A DNA stretch of 64,000 bases from Myxococcus sp. (GTDB lineage: Bacteria > Myxococcota > Myxococcia > Myxococcales > Myxococcaceae). Positions 43,760-51,836 of this stretch are shown here, piece by piece. The stretch covers positions 1 to 64,000 of the forward strand of contig JACSRE010000162.1 of the NCBI GenBank assembly GCA_014879945.1, read 5' to 3'. Numbering within the stretch: the first letter of the stretch is position 1; every line of letters starts with the position of its first letter. A model generated the notes under the pieces. That model was given only the letters and a program-made list of their open reading frames with translations. It made no database searches and had not been told where the DNA came from. The position numbers and the translations under genes were made by a program.

Positions 43760-44059
43760 TCACTTCTTCTTCTGCTCGACCAGCACGTCGATCTTCGACT
43801 CGAGCTGCGCGAGCACGCCCTCGAGGTCGTCGATCTTCTCTCGCAGGGTGTCGAGATCGCCGGTCGACGGCAGGTTCATCGCCGACAGGGTGCTCTTGAT
43901 CGACTTGTCGAGGGTGCCCTTGGCCGAGAGCGCGCGCGAGACGAGCGTCTGCACGCCGGCGACGAACTTCTCGTTCGACATCAGCTGCTGAACGAGCTTG
44001 CCGACGCGCTCCTCGCCGGTCGCGACGAGCTTCTTCATCACAGGGTTGTCTTTCAGCAT
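43760..44059 (-). CDS. small phasin-like helical protein, coupled to parA
   Basis: 99 residues, no signal. The N-terminal 60 residues are amphipathic helices (KLVQQLMSNEKFVAGVQTLV, SRALSAKGTLDKSIKST) and the C-terminus is a coiled coil with Lys tail (LREKIDDLEGVLAQLESKIDVLVEQKKK). The pattern is like the small granule-associated (PhaI/PhaF) proteins, although too short to be certain. It lies 7 bp upstream of parA, so it could be the ParA adaptor. ATG 44059 is chosen over a longer frame that lacks conservation. Confidence 0.65.
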   Translation of the reverse strand: MLKDNPVMKKLVATGEERVGKLVQQLMSNEKFVAGVQTLVSRALSAKGTLDKSIKSTLSAMNLPSTGDLDTLREKIDDLEGVLAQLESKIDVLVEQKKK

Positions 44060-44157
44060 GGGCCAGAGGCTTTTCCGCGCGCGGCGACAAGTCAACGAAT
44101 GCCTGATGCTCCCCTGCCCGCGGGTTGATAGAGCCCTGTCGCAAAGGACCGTCCGTC

Positions 44158-45060
44158 GTGAACCCCGCCCTGCTCGACAAGCGACTGCTGATCGTCACCG
44201 GCAAGGGTGGCGTCGGGAAGACGACGATCGCCACCGCGCTGGCCCTCGAGAGCGCGCGCTCGGGCAAGCGCACGCTGATCTGCGAGGTGAACACCAAGGA
44301 GCGCGTCACCCAGCTCCTCGGCAAGCCCGAGGCCGGGCCCACGGTGACCTCGCTGGAAGAGAACCTGTGGGCGGTGAACGTGCGGCCCGAAGAGGCGATG
44401 CGGGAGTACGCCCTCATGGTGCTCAAGTTCGAGAGCATCTACAGCGCGGTCTTCGAGAACCGGGTGGTGCGCTACTTCCTGCGCTTCATCCCCTCGCTGC
44501 AGGAGCTGGTGCTGCTGGGCAAGATCCTCTTCCACCTCAAAGAGAAGCGGCCCGACGGCTCGTTCAGGTTCGATCGGGTGATCATCGACGCGCCCGCGAC
44601 CGGCCACGCCATCACCTTCCTCTCGGTGCCCCAGGTGATCGTCGACACCGTGCCGCCGGGCGCGATGTCCACCGACGCCCAGTGGATGCGCGATCTGCTG
44701 GTGGACGCGAAGACGACCGCAGTGGTGCTGGTGTCGTTGCCCGAGGAGCTGCCCGTCAACGAGACGCTGGAGCTGCACCAGGCGCTGAAGGACCGGGTGA
44801 AGCTCACCTCGCAGCTGGTGGTGCTCAACGGCTTCATTCCCACCCGCTTCACCGACGCCGAGCTCGCCGCTGAGCAGTCGTCGCTGGTGTTCGACACCAT
44901 GCGCGCCCACCAGGCCCGCTCGAAGCTCTCGCTGGCGTCGCTGCAGACGCTCGAGAAGCTCGGCCTGCCGGTGCAGCTGGTGCCGCGCATCTTCAACGGC
45001 GAGTTCGGGCGCAGCGCCATCGAGCAGGTGGTGGCGAAGCTGAGCGGAGCCGACGCATGA
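44158..45060 (+). CDS. ArsA/GET3-family ATPase, first of a tandem pair
   Basis: 300 residues. The P-loop is LLIVTGKGGVGKTTIATALA, switch I contains CEVNTKERV, and VIIDAPATGHAITFL is the conserved switch II-like D-x-PATGH of this family. The catalytic Asp normally in FDTAPTGH-like motifs is present. No CxxC zinc motif or arsenite Cys triad is seen, so it is not an arsenite pump. GTG 44158 is the start. Its stop overlaps the second ArsA-like gene as ATGA, so a heterodimer is likely. Confidence 0.85.
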   Translation: MNPALLDKRLLIVTGKGGVGKTTIATALALESARSGKRTLICEVNTKERVTQLLGKPEAGPTVTSLEENLWAVNVRPEEAMREYALMVLKFESIYSAVFENRVVRYFLRFIPSLQELVLLGKILFHLKEKRPDGSFRFDRVIIDAPATGHAITFLSVPQVIVDTVPPGAMSTDAQWMRDLLVDAKTTAVVLVSLPEELPVNETLELHQALKDRVKLTSQLVVLNGFIPTRFTDAELAAEQSSLVFDTMRAHQARSKLSLASLQTLEKLGLPVQLVPRIFNGEFGRSAIEQVVAKLSGADA

Positions 45061-46190
45061 GCACGCCCATTCGCGACGCCATGGCCAGCGCCGACGTGCT
45101 CATCACCGTCGGCTCGGGCGGCGTGGGCAAGACGACCGTGGCCGCCACCCTCGCCCTGCGCGCGGCCATGGAGGGCACCGGCTCGATGGTGTGCACCATC
45201 GACCCCGCCAAGCGCCTGGCGAACGCGCTCGGCCTCGAGGCGCTGGGCAACAAAGAGGCGCGCATTCCCGCCGAGACGTTCGCGGCCGCCGGGCTGAGCC
45301 CGCGGGCGCCGATGTACGCGATGATGCTCGACATCAAGCGCAGCTGGGACGAGCTGGTCGAGCGCCGGGCGCCGGCCGACAAGCGCGAGAAGATCCTCAA
45401 CAACCGGTTCTACCAGGCGCTCTCCACCGCCCTGGCCGGCTCGCAGGAGTACATCGCGATGGAGAAGATGTGGGAGCTGCACGGCCAGGCGAAGTACCCG
45501 CTGCTGGTCGTGGACACGCCGCCCACCGCGCACGCCCTCGACTTCCTCGACGCGCCCAACCGCATCCTCGACTTCCTCGACAACGACGCCGCCAAGTGGC
45601 TGCTGACGCCGGCGCTGGCGGCGGGGAAGTTCGGGCTCAAGCTCTTCAACCTCGGGGGCAGCTACGTCGCCAAGACGATCGCCCGCTTCACCGGCACCGA
45701 GACCCTGCAGCAGCTCGCCGACTTCATGCTCAACATCACGAGCCTGACCGAGAGCTTCCGGGAGCGCGCGCACCAGACGCGCAGCCTGCTCCAGGCGCCG
45801 ACGACGGCCTTCGTGCTCGTCACCGGCCCCATGCCCGAGCGCCTCGACGAGGCCGTCTACTTCCACACCCTCTTGCAGCAGAACAAGATGCGGGTGGCGG
45901 CGGTGGTGGTGAACCGCATTCACGCCCCGGTGCCCGCCGCGCTGTGGGACGAGGTCGCCCGAATGAGCGGGCCGCTCCAGGCGAAGCTGGAGCAGACGCT
46001 GAAAGAGAACGACCTCCTGGCGACCCAGGACGCGAAGGGAATCGAGCGGTTGCGCGAGCTGTGCGCCCCCACGCCGCTGGTGCTGGTGCCCCGCTTCGAG
46101 CTCGACGTGCACGACCTGAAGGGCGTGTGGGAGACCAGCCGATACCTCTGGGGAGACGCCCAGGTCGATGCGGCGAAGGCCACGCGTTAG
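45057..46190 (+). CDS. ArsA/GET3-family ATPase, second of a tandem pair
   Basis: 377 residues. The P-loop is VLITVGSGGVGKTTVAATLA, and DTPPTAHALDFLDAP is the family motif with Pro instead of the usual Ala/Gly-His order. It is longer than the first copy, with a helical insert (WLLTPALAAGKFGLKLFNLGG). Substitutions in the two copies differ, which suggests specialised rather than redundant subunits. The gene is coupled to the first by ATGA. Confidence 0.85.
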   Translation: MSTPIRDAMASADVLITVGSGGVGKTTVAATLALRAAMEGTGSMVCTIDPAKRLANALGLEALGNKEARIPAETFAAAGLSPRAPMYAMMLDIKRSWDELVERRAPADKREKILNNRFYQALSTALAGSQEYIAMEKMWELHGQAKYPLLVVDTPPTAHALDFLDAPNRILDFLDNDAAKWLLTPALAAGKFGLKLFNLGGSYVAKTIARFTGTETLQQLADFMLNITSLTESFRERAHQTRSLLQAPTTAFVLVTGPMPERLDEAVYFHTLLQQNKMRVAAVVVNRIHAPVPAALWDEVARMSGPLQAKLEQTLKENDLLATQDAKGIERLRELCAPTPLVLVPRFELDVHDLKGVWETSRYLWGDAQVDAAKATR

Positions 46191-46231
46191 AGTCGGGAAC
46201 CCCCCGCACCTCGCCGCTGTCCCTTCTGCCC

Positions 46232-47380
46232 ATGCGCCTCCACTCGTTGCTCGCCCCCACCGCCGCGCTGCTCCTGAGCGCGGGCTGCGCGCACGTTCGC
46301 TCGCCCCCGGTCGTGCAGCAGGTCCGCTTCGACGACGTCGTGATCACCGGCGACCTCGAGCTCGACAAGCTCAACGACGAGGAGCTCTTCGCCGCCGGCA
46401 CCAGCTTCTACGCCGCCGAAGACTGGGCCCAGGCCGCGCGCTACTTCTCGCGCATCTGCGACTTCCACCCCGACAGCAAGCACCGCCGGCTCGCGCTCTA
46501 CAACGCGGGGCTCTCGTTCGAGAAGCTCAAGGCCTGGGACGAGGCGTACGCGAAGTTCCTCGAGCTGTCAGACCCCGCAAAGGGCACCGGCGACACGCTC
46601 GACGCGGCCTTCCGCGTGGCCGAGGTGCTCTACCACATGGAGCGCTTCGCCGACGCCGCCGAGGTGCTGCAGGTGCTGGGCGATCGCACCGATCTCTCGG
46701 TCGACAAGCGCATCGAGGCGCGCACCCAGCAGGGCATCTGCCAGCTCGAGACCGGCGACCTCGACGCCGCCGAGAAGACGCTGCGCTCGGTGCTCACGCT
46801 GTACTCGGAGCACCCCGACAAGGATCTGATCGACGAGTACTTCCCCGGCCAGGCGCAGTTCTTCGTCGGTGAGATCTTCAGGCTCCGCTACGAGTCGATC
46901 GTGCTCGACGCGAACAAGAGCACCGAGAAGCTGGCCGAAGACCTCGAGTACAAGTCCGAGCTCCTGCTGTCGGCGCAGGGCCACTACCTGCGCGCCATTC
47001 GCCTGGGCAACGGCTACTGGGCCACCGCGGCGGGCCAGCGCATCGGGCAGCTCTACGAGAACCTGTACGAGCACATGGTGAACGCGCCCGCGCCGGCCGA
47101 CCTCGCCACCGACGAGCAGGAGATCTACCGGAGCGAGCTGCGAAAGAAGATCCGGGTGCTCATCGCCAAGGCCATCACGGTCTACGAGCGCACCCTCGAG
47201 GCGGCCGAGCGCATCGGCTCGCAGAGCCCGTTCGTGGAGGAGACGCGCGCGAGCCTCAAGCGCATGAAGGAGCTGCTGCTGGCAGAGGCCAAGGCCGAAG
47301 AGGACGCCCCGCAGCCGCCGCCACCTCCCCCGCCGGCGACGAACGGCAAGGCCAGGGGCAAGGGCAAGCCGCACAGCTGA
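46232..47380 (+). CDS. TPR-repeat lipoprotein
   Basis: 382 residues. The lipoprotein signal ends LLLSAGC. Helical TPR-like units cover residues 45-330 (FYAAEDWAQAARYFSRICDFHP, AFRVAEVLYHMERFADAAEVL, QGICQLETGDLDAAEKTL), followed by a Pro-rich, basic C-terminal tail. It is probably an inner-face outer-membrane or periplasmic scaffold, similar in layout to BamD/gliding-machinery TPR lipoproteins. I cannot assign it further. TAGAGT overlaps the stop of the upstream ATPase gene and may be its own -10. Confidence 0.78.
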   Translation: MRLHSLLAPTAALLLSAGCAHVRSPPVVQQVRFDDVVITGDLELDKLNDEELFAAGTSFYAAEDWAQAARYFSRICDFHPDSKHRRLALYNAGLSFEKLKAWDEAYAKFLELSDPAKGTGDTLDAAFRVAEVLYHMERFADAAEVLQVLGDRTDLSVDKRIEARTQQGICQLETGDLDAAEKTLRSVLTLYSEHPDKDLIDEYFPGQAQFFVGEIFRLRYESIVLDANKSTEKLAEDLEYKSELLLSAQGHYLRAIRLGNGYWATAAGQRIGQLYENLYEHMVNAPAPADLATDEQEIYRSELRKKIRVLIAKAITVYERTLEAAERIGSQSPFVEETRASLKRMKELLLAEAKAEEDAPQPPPPPPPATNGKARGKGKPHS

Positions 47381-47392
47381 ACCTCGAGCGGC

Positions 47393-47401
47393 TAAGGTCG
47401 C
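47393..47401 (+). promoter_or_regulatory. TAAGGTCGC element 6-9 bp before the Ste24 gene
   Basis: TAAGGT (47393-47398) lies 9 bp before the GTG start with no Shine-Dalgarno between. The identical 9-mer TAAGGTCGC occurs at 53063-53071 before ruvX. If it is a -10 element, translation would begin at or near the 5' end of the mRNA. Confidence 0.35.
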
Positions 47402-47407
47402 TCGCGC

Positions 47408-48571
47408 GTGGAGCCCCTCTACACGGCCGAGCAGCTCGCCGAGGTGAAGGCCTACCACCAGCCTCGCTACGTCGCGTCCTTCGTGGACTTCGTGCTGACG
47501 CCGCTGGTGCTGGCGCTGATGGTGCGGTTCGCGACCCGGCCGCTGTGGCGGCTGAGCGAGCGCGTGGGCGGGGCGGTCGATCGCCTGGGGTTGAAGCTCC
47601 CGACGCGGCTGTGGGGCGGCACCGGGTGGGCCGCGGCCCTGGCCTTCGCGACGCTCTTCTTCGGCGCCTACGGCCTCCTCGACGTGCCGCTCGAGATCGG
47701 CTTCGGGTACTTCCACGAGCACGCCTACGGCCTGTCGCGCACCAGCCCCGCGGTGTTCATCGTCGACTTCCTGAAGGGGAAGCTGTTGTTCGCCGGCGCG
47801 GTCGGCGCGCTGGTGTTCGGGCTCTTCGGGCTCGCCCGGCGCACACGGCACTGGTGGTGGCTGCTCGGCGTGACGGCCTCGGTGTTGATGCTGCTGTCGA
47901 CGGCGATCGACCCGTACCGCAGCCGCGTCTACGTGGAGCAGACGCCGTTGACTGAGGGCTCGCTGCGGGAGCGGATCACCTCGTTGATGGCGAAGGCCGA
48001 CATCGACTTTCGTGACGTGCTGGTGGAGCACACCGCGTCACGCTCGGTGCGCCTGCAGGCGTACTTCGCCGGCTCGGGCCCGACGCGCACCATCGTGTTG
48101 AACGACGCGTTGCTCGCCGCGCTGACGGAGGACGAGGTGCTGGCGTCGGTGGCGCACGAGGCCGGGCACGTGAACGAGCCCCGGTGGCCGGGGCGGCTGG
48201 CGTCTTCAGGGGTGTTGGTCGCGTTCTTGTTCGCGGTGGAGCGCCTGTTCCGTCGCGCCGTCGCCCGTGGGTGGTTCGGCATCACCGAGCGCGCCGACGT
48301 GCGCACCCTGCCGGTGATCGTGTTGACGTTCACCCTGGGGCTGATGCTGGGTAACCCGGTGAGCGGCGCGGTCAGCCGGGAGCGGGAGTACGCCGCCGAT
48401 CGCTACGGCGTCGCGCTCACCCAGGACGTGGGGGCCTTTCGCGCGATGCTGGTGAAGGCCGCGCGCACCAACAAGATGGACCCGGACCCGCCGCGGTGGG
48501 CGGTGCTGCGCGGCATGTCACACCCGCCCATCGGAGAGCGCATCGCGGCGCTCGAGTTCTTGAAACCTTGA
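47408..48571 (+). CDS. Ste24-type (M48) zinc metalloprotease, CAAX protease-like
   Basis: 387 residues, GTG start. Several membrane segments lie in the first 180 residues. The zinc motif HEAGH is in VLASVAHEAGHVNEP, and the third ligand Glu is in SREREYAADRYGVAL. A long loop with FDYGK-like features is absent, but the order of segments and the closing HPPIGERIAALEFL are typical of M48A. It cleaves membrane or prenylated-type substrates in eukaryotes and membrane proteins in bacteria. The substrate here is unknown. Confidence 0.88.
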   Translation: MEPLYTAEQLAEVKAYHQPRYVASFVDFVLTPLVLALMVRFATRPLWRLSERVGGAVDRLGLKLPTRLWGGTGWAAALAFATLFFGAYGLLDVPLEIGFGYFHEHAYGLSRTSPAVFIVDFLKGKLLFAGAVGALVFGLFGLARRTRHWWWLLGVTASVLMLLSTAIDPYRSRVYVEQTPLTEGSLRERITSLMAKADIDFRDVLVEHTASRSVRLQAYFAGSGPTRTIVLNDALLAALTEDEVLASVAHEAGHVNEPRWPGRLASSGVLVAFLFAVERLFRRAVARGWFGITERADVRTLPVIVLTFTLGLMLGNPVSGAVSREREYAADRYGVALTQDVGAFRAMLVKAARTNKMDPDPPRWAVLRGMSHPPIGERIAALEFLKP

Positions 48572-48635
48572 GCCGCGCGCGGCGCCGTGACGAGCGCCCC
48601 CCGCCCGTCACGTGCCGCGCACGGCTCCCCGCCCA

Positions 48636-49094
48636 TCACGCCGCCCGAGACGTCGCGAGGATCGACTTCGCACGCGCGACCAGCTCAGCGTTGTCTGCGC
48701 GCGCGTCGTTGGCGACCTTGCGCAGCGCCTCCAGCCCCGCCCCGTCCCCCCGCTTCAGCTTCAGCAGCCCCAGGCGCATCCACGCGTCGAGGTTGCGCGG
48801 GTCGCGCGCGGTGGCCTGCGAGAAGGCCTGCTCCGCGTCGTCCACCAGCTCCTGCTTCTCGTACACGGCGCCCAGCGCGTACCAGTAGCCCGGGCTGCGC
48901 GGGTTGAGCGTCACCAGCCCTTCGAGGATGACGCGCGCTTCGTCGAGCCGCCCTTCACGCGCCATCTCGAGCCCCTGCTCGGCCCACTCGACGCCCTGGT
49001 CGAAGGTGATGCCGTAGGTCTGCGCGAAGGTGGGGCCGTTGCCGTCGAGACCGATGAGGTTCTTGAGATCGAGTCGCATGGTGGCCTCGGTCAC
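48636..49094 (-). CDS. TPR protein resembling SycD/LcrH-class secretion chaperones
   Basis: 152 residues. After an N-terminal helix there are about three TPR units (EQGLEMAREGRLDEARVILEGL, SPGYWYALGAVYEKQELVDDAEQAF, LDAWMRLGLLKLKRGDG). The order resembles class II T3SS chaperones, which bind translocators. The GTG start overlaps the stop of the upstream needle-like gene as GTGA; an ATG at 49079 is five codons further in. A plain TPR adaptor is the alternative, so the secretion link is inference from layout and neighbour. Confidence 0.72.
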   Translation of the reverse strand: MTEATMRLDLKNLIGLDGNGPTFAQTYGITFDQGVEWAEQGLEMAREGRLDEARVILEGLVTLNPRSPGYWYALGAVYEKQELVDDAEQAFSQATARDPRNLDAWMRLGLLKLKRGDGAGLEALRKVANDARADNAELVARAKSILATSRAA

Positions 49095-50110
49095 CGCATG
49101 TTGCGGATGGCGGAGCTGGCCATCTCGGAGAACATCTTCGACATGTTCGACTGCATCTCCTGCAGCTGTTTCATCATCTGCATGATGGCGGAGAACGCGT
49201 TCTGGACTTGCTGCATCTTGTACTGGATCGCCATGATCTCGGCCTGGTTCGGCGGGGTAGCCGTCGATGCCGCGATGAGATCCTCCTGCAAGCCGTCGAT
49301 GCCCTTCTGAATGTGGCTTGCCGCACTCTGCAGCCGACCCTCTGGAGATGTCGCATCAGACGTGAACGCGCCGACCTTGTTGTAGTTCGCGAAGATCCGG
49401 GCCTCGGCTTCAGTAGGAGTCTTCGGCGTGCCGGTCTGATCGTTACTCGCCGTGCTTGGCTGCGGCGGCGTTCCACCATTGGTGCCGGTGGCAGCCGATT
49501 GGGTCGACTGAGGCGCAGGCACCTCGATGAGCGGCTTGAGCATCTTCTTCTGTGCGGAGATCTGAGCAGCAAGCCCTGCCACGAAGTTCGCGGAGGCATC
49601 GACGTCGATGCCCGTGCCTCCGAAACCGGCGATTGCACCGTCCCCGCCCAACGCCGTCCCCTTCTTGGGAAGCGTCGGGTAGATGTCGCCTCGCCCGAGC
49701 AGCCAGAGCGCTGCTTCTCTCTGAGCCGGGTCTGTGGACTTATTGGCGAGCCACCGCAATTCGGCTTGAGTCAGGACCCCATCGCCCCTCGCCAAGTCGT
49801 GGGAGAAGAGCTTCTGGAGGTGCCTCTGTTGCGTCTCCAGTTCGGCGATCGCGGCCTCGGTCGGTGCATTGCTCGCCCGAATCGCGGCGTTCTGCTGCTC
49901 CGGGGTGAGCTCAGCGTGACCTGCGTCGCTCATCGCAGCCTTCACCAGGGCGGCGTCAGCAGAGCGTCGACCAATCGGTCCGATGAAGGCGCCGGCCTGA
50001 TTTCCAGAGTCGGTTGGTTCTTGCTGGACGTTCTTGAGCGGCACCAGCGGGGCAGTCTGCGGCGAGCCCAAGAGTAGTGACGGTACTGTTCCAAGAATTC
50101 CGAGACCCAT
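49091..50110 (-). CDS. protein with C-terminal needle/filament-like helical domain
   Basis: 339 residues, no Sec signal. The N-terminal 200 residues include a short acidic EF-like turn (DLARGDGVLTQAEL) lacking two ligands, then a Thr/Pro/Gln-rich linker (NGGTPPQPSTASNDQTG). The last 55 residues are one amphipathic Met/Gln helix pair (IMAIQYKMQQVQNAFSAI) followed by KQLQEMQSNMSKMF and a short tail, reminiscent of T3SS needle or filament subunits. Codon use is less GC-biased than in neighbours. It is coupled to a TPR chaperone-like gene. Homology is suggested by eye only. Confidence 0.6.
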   Translation of the reverse strand: MGLGILGTVPSLLLGSPQTAPLVPLKNVQQEPTDSGNQAGAFIGPIGRRSADAALVKAAMSDAGHAELTPEQQNAAIRASNAPTEAAIAELETQQRHLQKLFSHDLARGDGVLTQAELRWLANKSTDPAQREAALWLLGRGDIYPTLPKKGTALGGDGAIAGFGGTGIDVDASANFVAGLAAQISAQKKMLKPLIEVPAPQSTQSAATGTNGGTPPQPSTASNDQTGTPKTPTEAEARIFANYNKVGAFTSDATSPEGRLQSAASHIQKGIDGLQEDLIAASTATPPNQAEIMAIQYKMQQVQNAFSAIMQMMKQLQEMQSNMSKMFSEMASSAIRNMR

Positions 50111-50366
50111 TGTTGCCTCACGGGGTGAGTCGGCGTGATTGCCGGTGCCATGCCCTTGTGCAGCGAGCAGGCCAGCGGGCGTCACCACTCGATTCGCCCG
50201 CTTAGGCGACGCAATCCCCCCCGCGAGACGCCGCGCTCGATCCCCGGTCCTCGAGCCGAGACGCGCGGGTCCACTCGCGCAGGCAACCACTCGATTCCTC
50301 TCTCCTCACCGTCTGGCACTGCGCTCGCTCATGCGCCCTCCAACTCGACTTCTCCCTGGAGGCCTC

Positions 50367-51815
50367 ATGTCCGTCGGCGCCGTTGGACCCGCAGCTCCCG
50401 TTGCTCCTCAGCAAGACACCACCACGCAGTCGCCTGGCCGCTCCAACGCCCAGTCCGACGCCTTCCTGAACAGCGTCGCTCCTCACCTCGCACAGTCGGC
50501 GCTCGAGGCCGCCACAGCGAAGCCGTTCGATCTCGCGAGCCTCGGCGCTGATGCCCCCCGGCTCCTCCTCGGGCTGATTCCAATCGTCGGGCCGTTCATT
50601 CTCCTCGGGCCGCTGTTCTCGAAGGTGGCTGGCTTCGCCTCGCAGCACGACGCGAAGCCGGCGAACCCGAACGCTCCCGTCATTCCCAACCGCGCGCCCG
50701 CTGCAGGCCAGAAGGACGGCGAGCTGCGCGCCTCGGCGAAAGAAGAGACCTCCGTCGAGCACACCGAGAGCGGCAGCTTCGGCGACGAGAAGAACGGCGG
50801 CAGCGGCAAGCTGACGGCGCGCGCTCGAGCGGGGGCGCGCGCTGACGCCGTCGCCACCACCACCGCGACCGGCGCGCGCGCCGCGGCCGGAGCCGTCGTC
50901 GAGGCCGAGGCCCGGTGCGTGGTCGAGGGCGAGATTCACGGCTCCGCCGGAAAGGCGAAGGGCAAGGCCCAGGCGTACGTGCGCGCCCACGCCGAGGCCC
51001 AGGGGTCCGCCGAAGTCGATGTGACCAAGGGTGCCACCCTCAAGGCCGGAGCCTCGAGCGGCGCCGAAGCCGGAGCCGACGCGTTGGTCTGCGCTGAGAC
51101 TGCGCCCATCGCCTCGCTCGGCGGCTACGACCTGAAGGCCGGCGCCAACGCCTCGGGGTACGCCGTCAGCGGCACCGGGGCGAGCTGCAGCGCCGAGGCG
51201 ACCGCGACCTTCAACCCGCCCGAGGTCGTCGGCCAGGTCGGCGCGCGCGCCTTCGCGGGCGCCCGCGCGGGAGCCCACGCCAGCATCGGCACCGGCCCCT
51301 TCAAGCTCGACGTGGGCATCGACGCACGGGCGGGCGCGGGCGCCGAGTACGGCCTCGACTTCAGCTTCAAGGACGGGAAGCTCAGCATGAAGGGCTTCGC
51401 CGGCGTCGCGGCGGCCGTCGGCCTCGGCACCAACTTCAACCTCGCCATCGACTTCAACGACCTCGGCGCGCTCGTCGCCGGCATCTTCGGCCAGGTCGCG
51501 ATGGACGCCCCCAAAGGGAGCCCCGGTCAGGCCGTCGCGTCAGGCATCTCCGACTTCGTGAAGCTGGCCACGCCCTTCGTGGCCAGGGCCGCCGACAAGT
51601 ACTCCAACTTCGATCTCCTCAACGGCACTGGCGGCGCCACGGAGGAGCGCACCGGCTCGGTGCGGCGCGACGACCCCGACTCGGCGCAGCTGAGCCAGAG
51701 AGACCGCGACGCGCGTCAGGAGGCCGATCTGAAGCGCGGCCAGCAGCGGCTCCAGAGCGACTTGAACAACCTCGGCGCCAACAGCGGCTCGCGCCTCGAC
51801 CGCTCCGTCGTCTGA
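50367..51815 (+). CDS. Ala/Gly-rich protein with one hydrophobic hairpin, translocator-like layout
   Basis: 482 residues, no Sec signal. A hydrophobic segment LLLGLIPIVGPFILLGPLF lies at about residues 58-76. Residues 150-370 are unusually Ala/Gly-rich and repetitive (GARAAAGAVVEAEARCVVEG, AGASSGAEAGADALVCAE) with a beta-like core FKLDVGIDARAGAGAEYGLDFSF. The C-terminus is charged, with DxRQEADLKRGQQRLQ. I do not recognise a family. It is divergent from the needle-like gene across 256 bp, and TGGAGG lies just upstream of the ATG. It could be a secreted pore protein or a storage-like structural protein. Confidence 0.62.
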   Translation: MSVGAVGPAAPVAPQQDTTTQSPGRSNAQSDAFLNSVAPHLAQSALEAATAKPFDLASLGADAPRLLLGLIPIVGPFILLGPLFSKVAGFASQHDAKPANPNAPVIPNRAPAAGQKDGELRASAKEETSVEHTESGSFGDEKNGGSGKLTARARAGARADAVATTTATGARAAAGAVVEAEARCVVEGEIHGSAGKAKGKAQAYVRAHAEAQGSAEVDVTKGATLKAGASSGAEAGADALVCAETAPIASLGGYDLKAGANASGYAVSGTGASCSAEATATFNPPEVVGQVGARAFAGARAGAHASIGTGPFKLDVGIDARAGAGAEYGLDFSFKDGKLSMKGFAGVAAAVGLGTNFNLAIDFNDLGALVAGIFGQVAMDAPKGSPGQAVASGISDFVKLATPFVARAADKYSNFDLLNGTGGATEERTGSVRRDDPDSAQLSQRDRDARQEADLKRGQQRLQSDLNNLGANSGSRLDRSVV

Positions 51816-51836
51816 CGCACGAAAGGACCCACGCCC

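Noticed and set aside
49700-49850. EF-hand in the needle-like protein (DLARGDGVLTQAEL)
   Set aside because: Only the central Asp-Gly and final Glu fit; the first two calcium ligands are missing.
50280-50330. Fourth copy of the shared GCAAC promoter motif before the Ala-rich gene
   Set aside because: GGCAACC is present but the downstream part (CGTCTGGCA) matches GAYRATGTRGGCA poorly.
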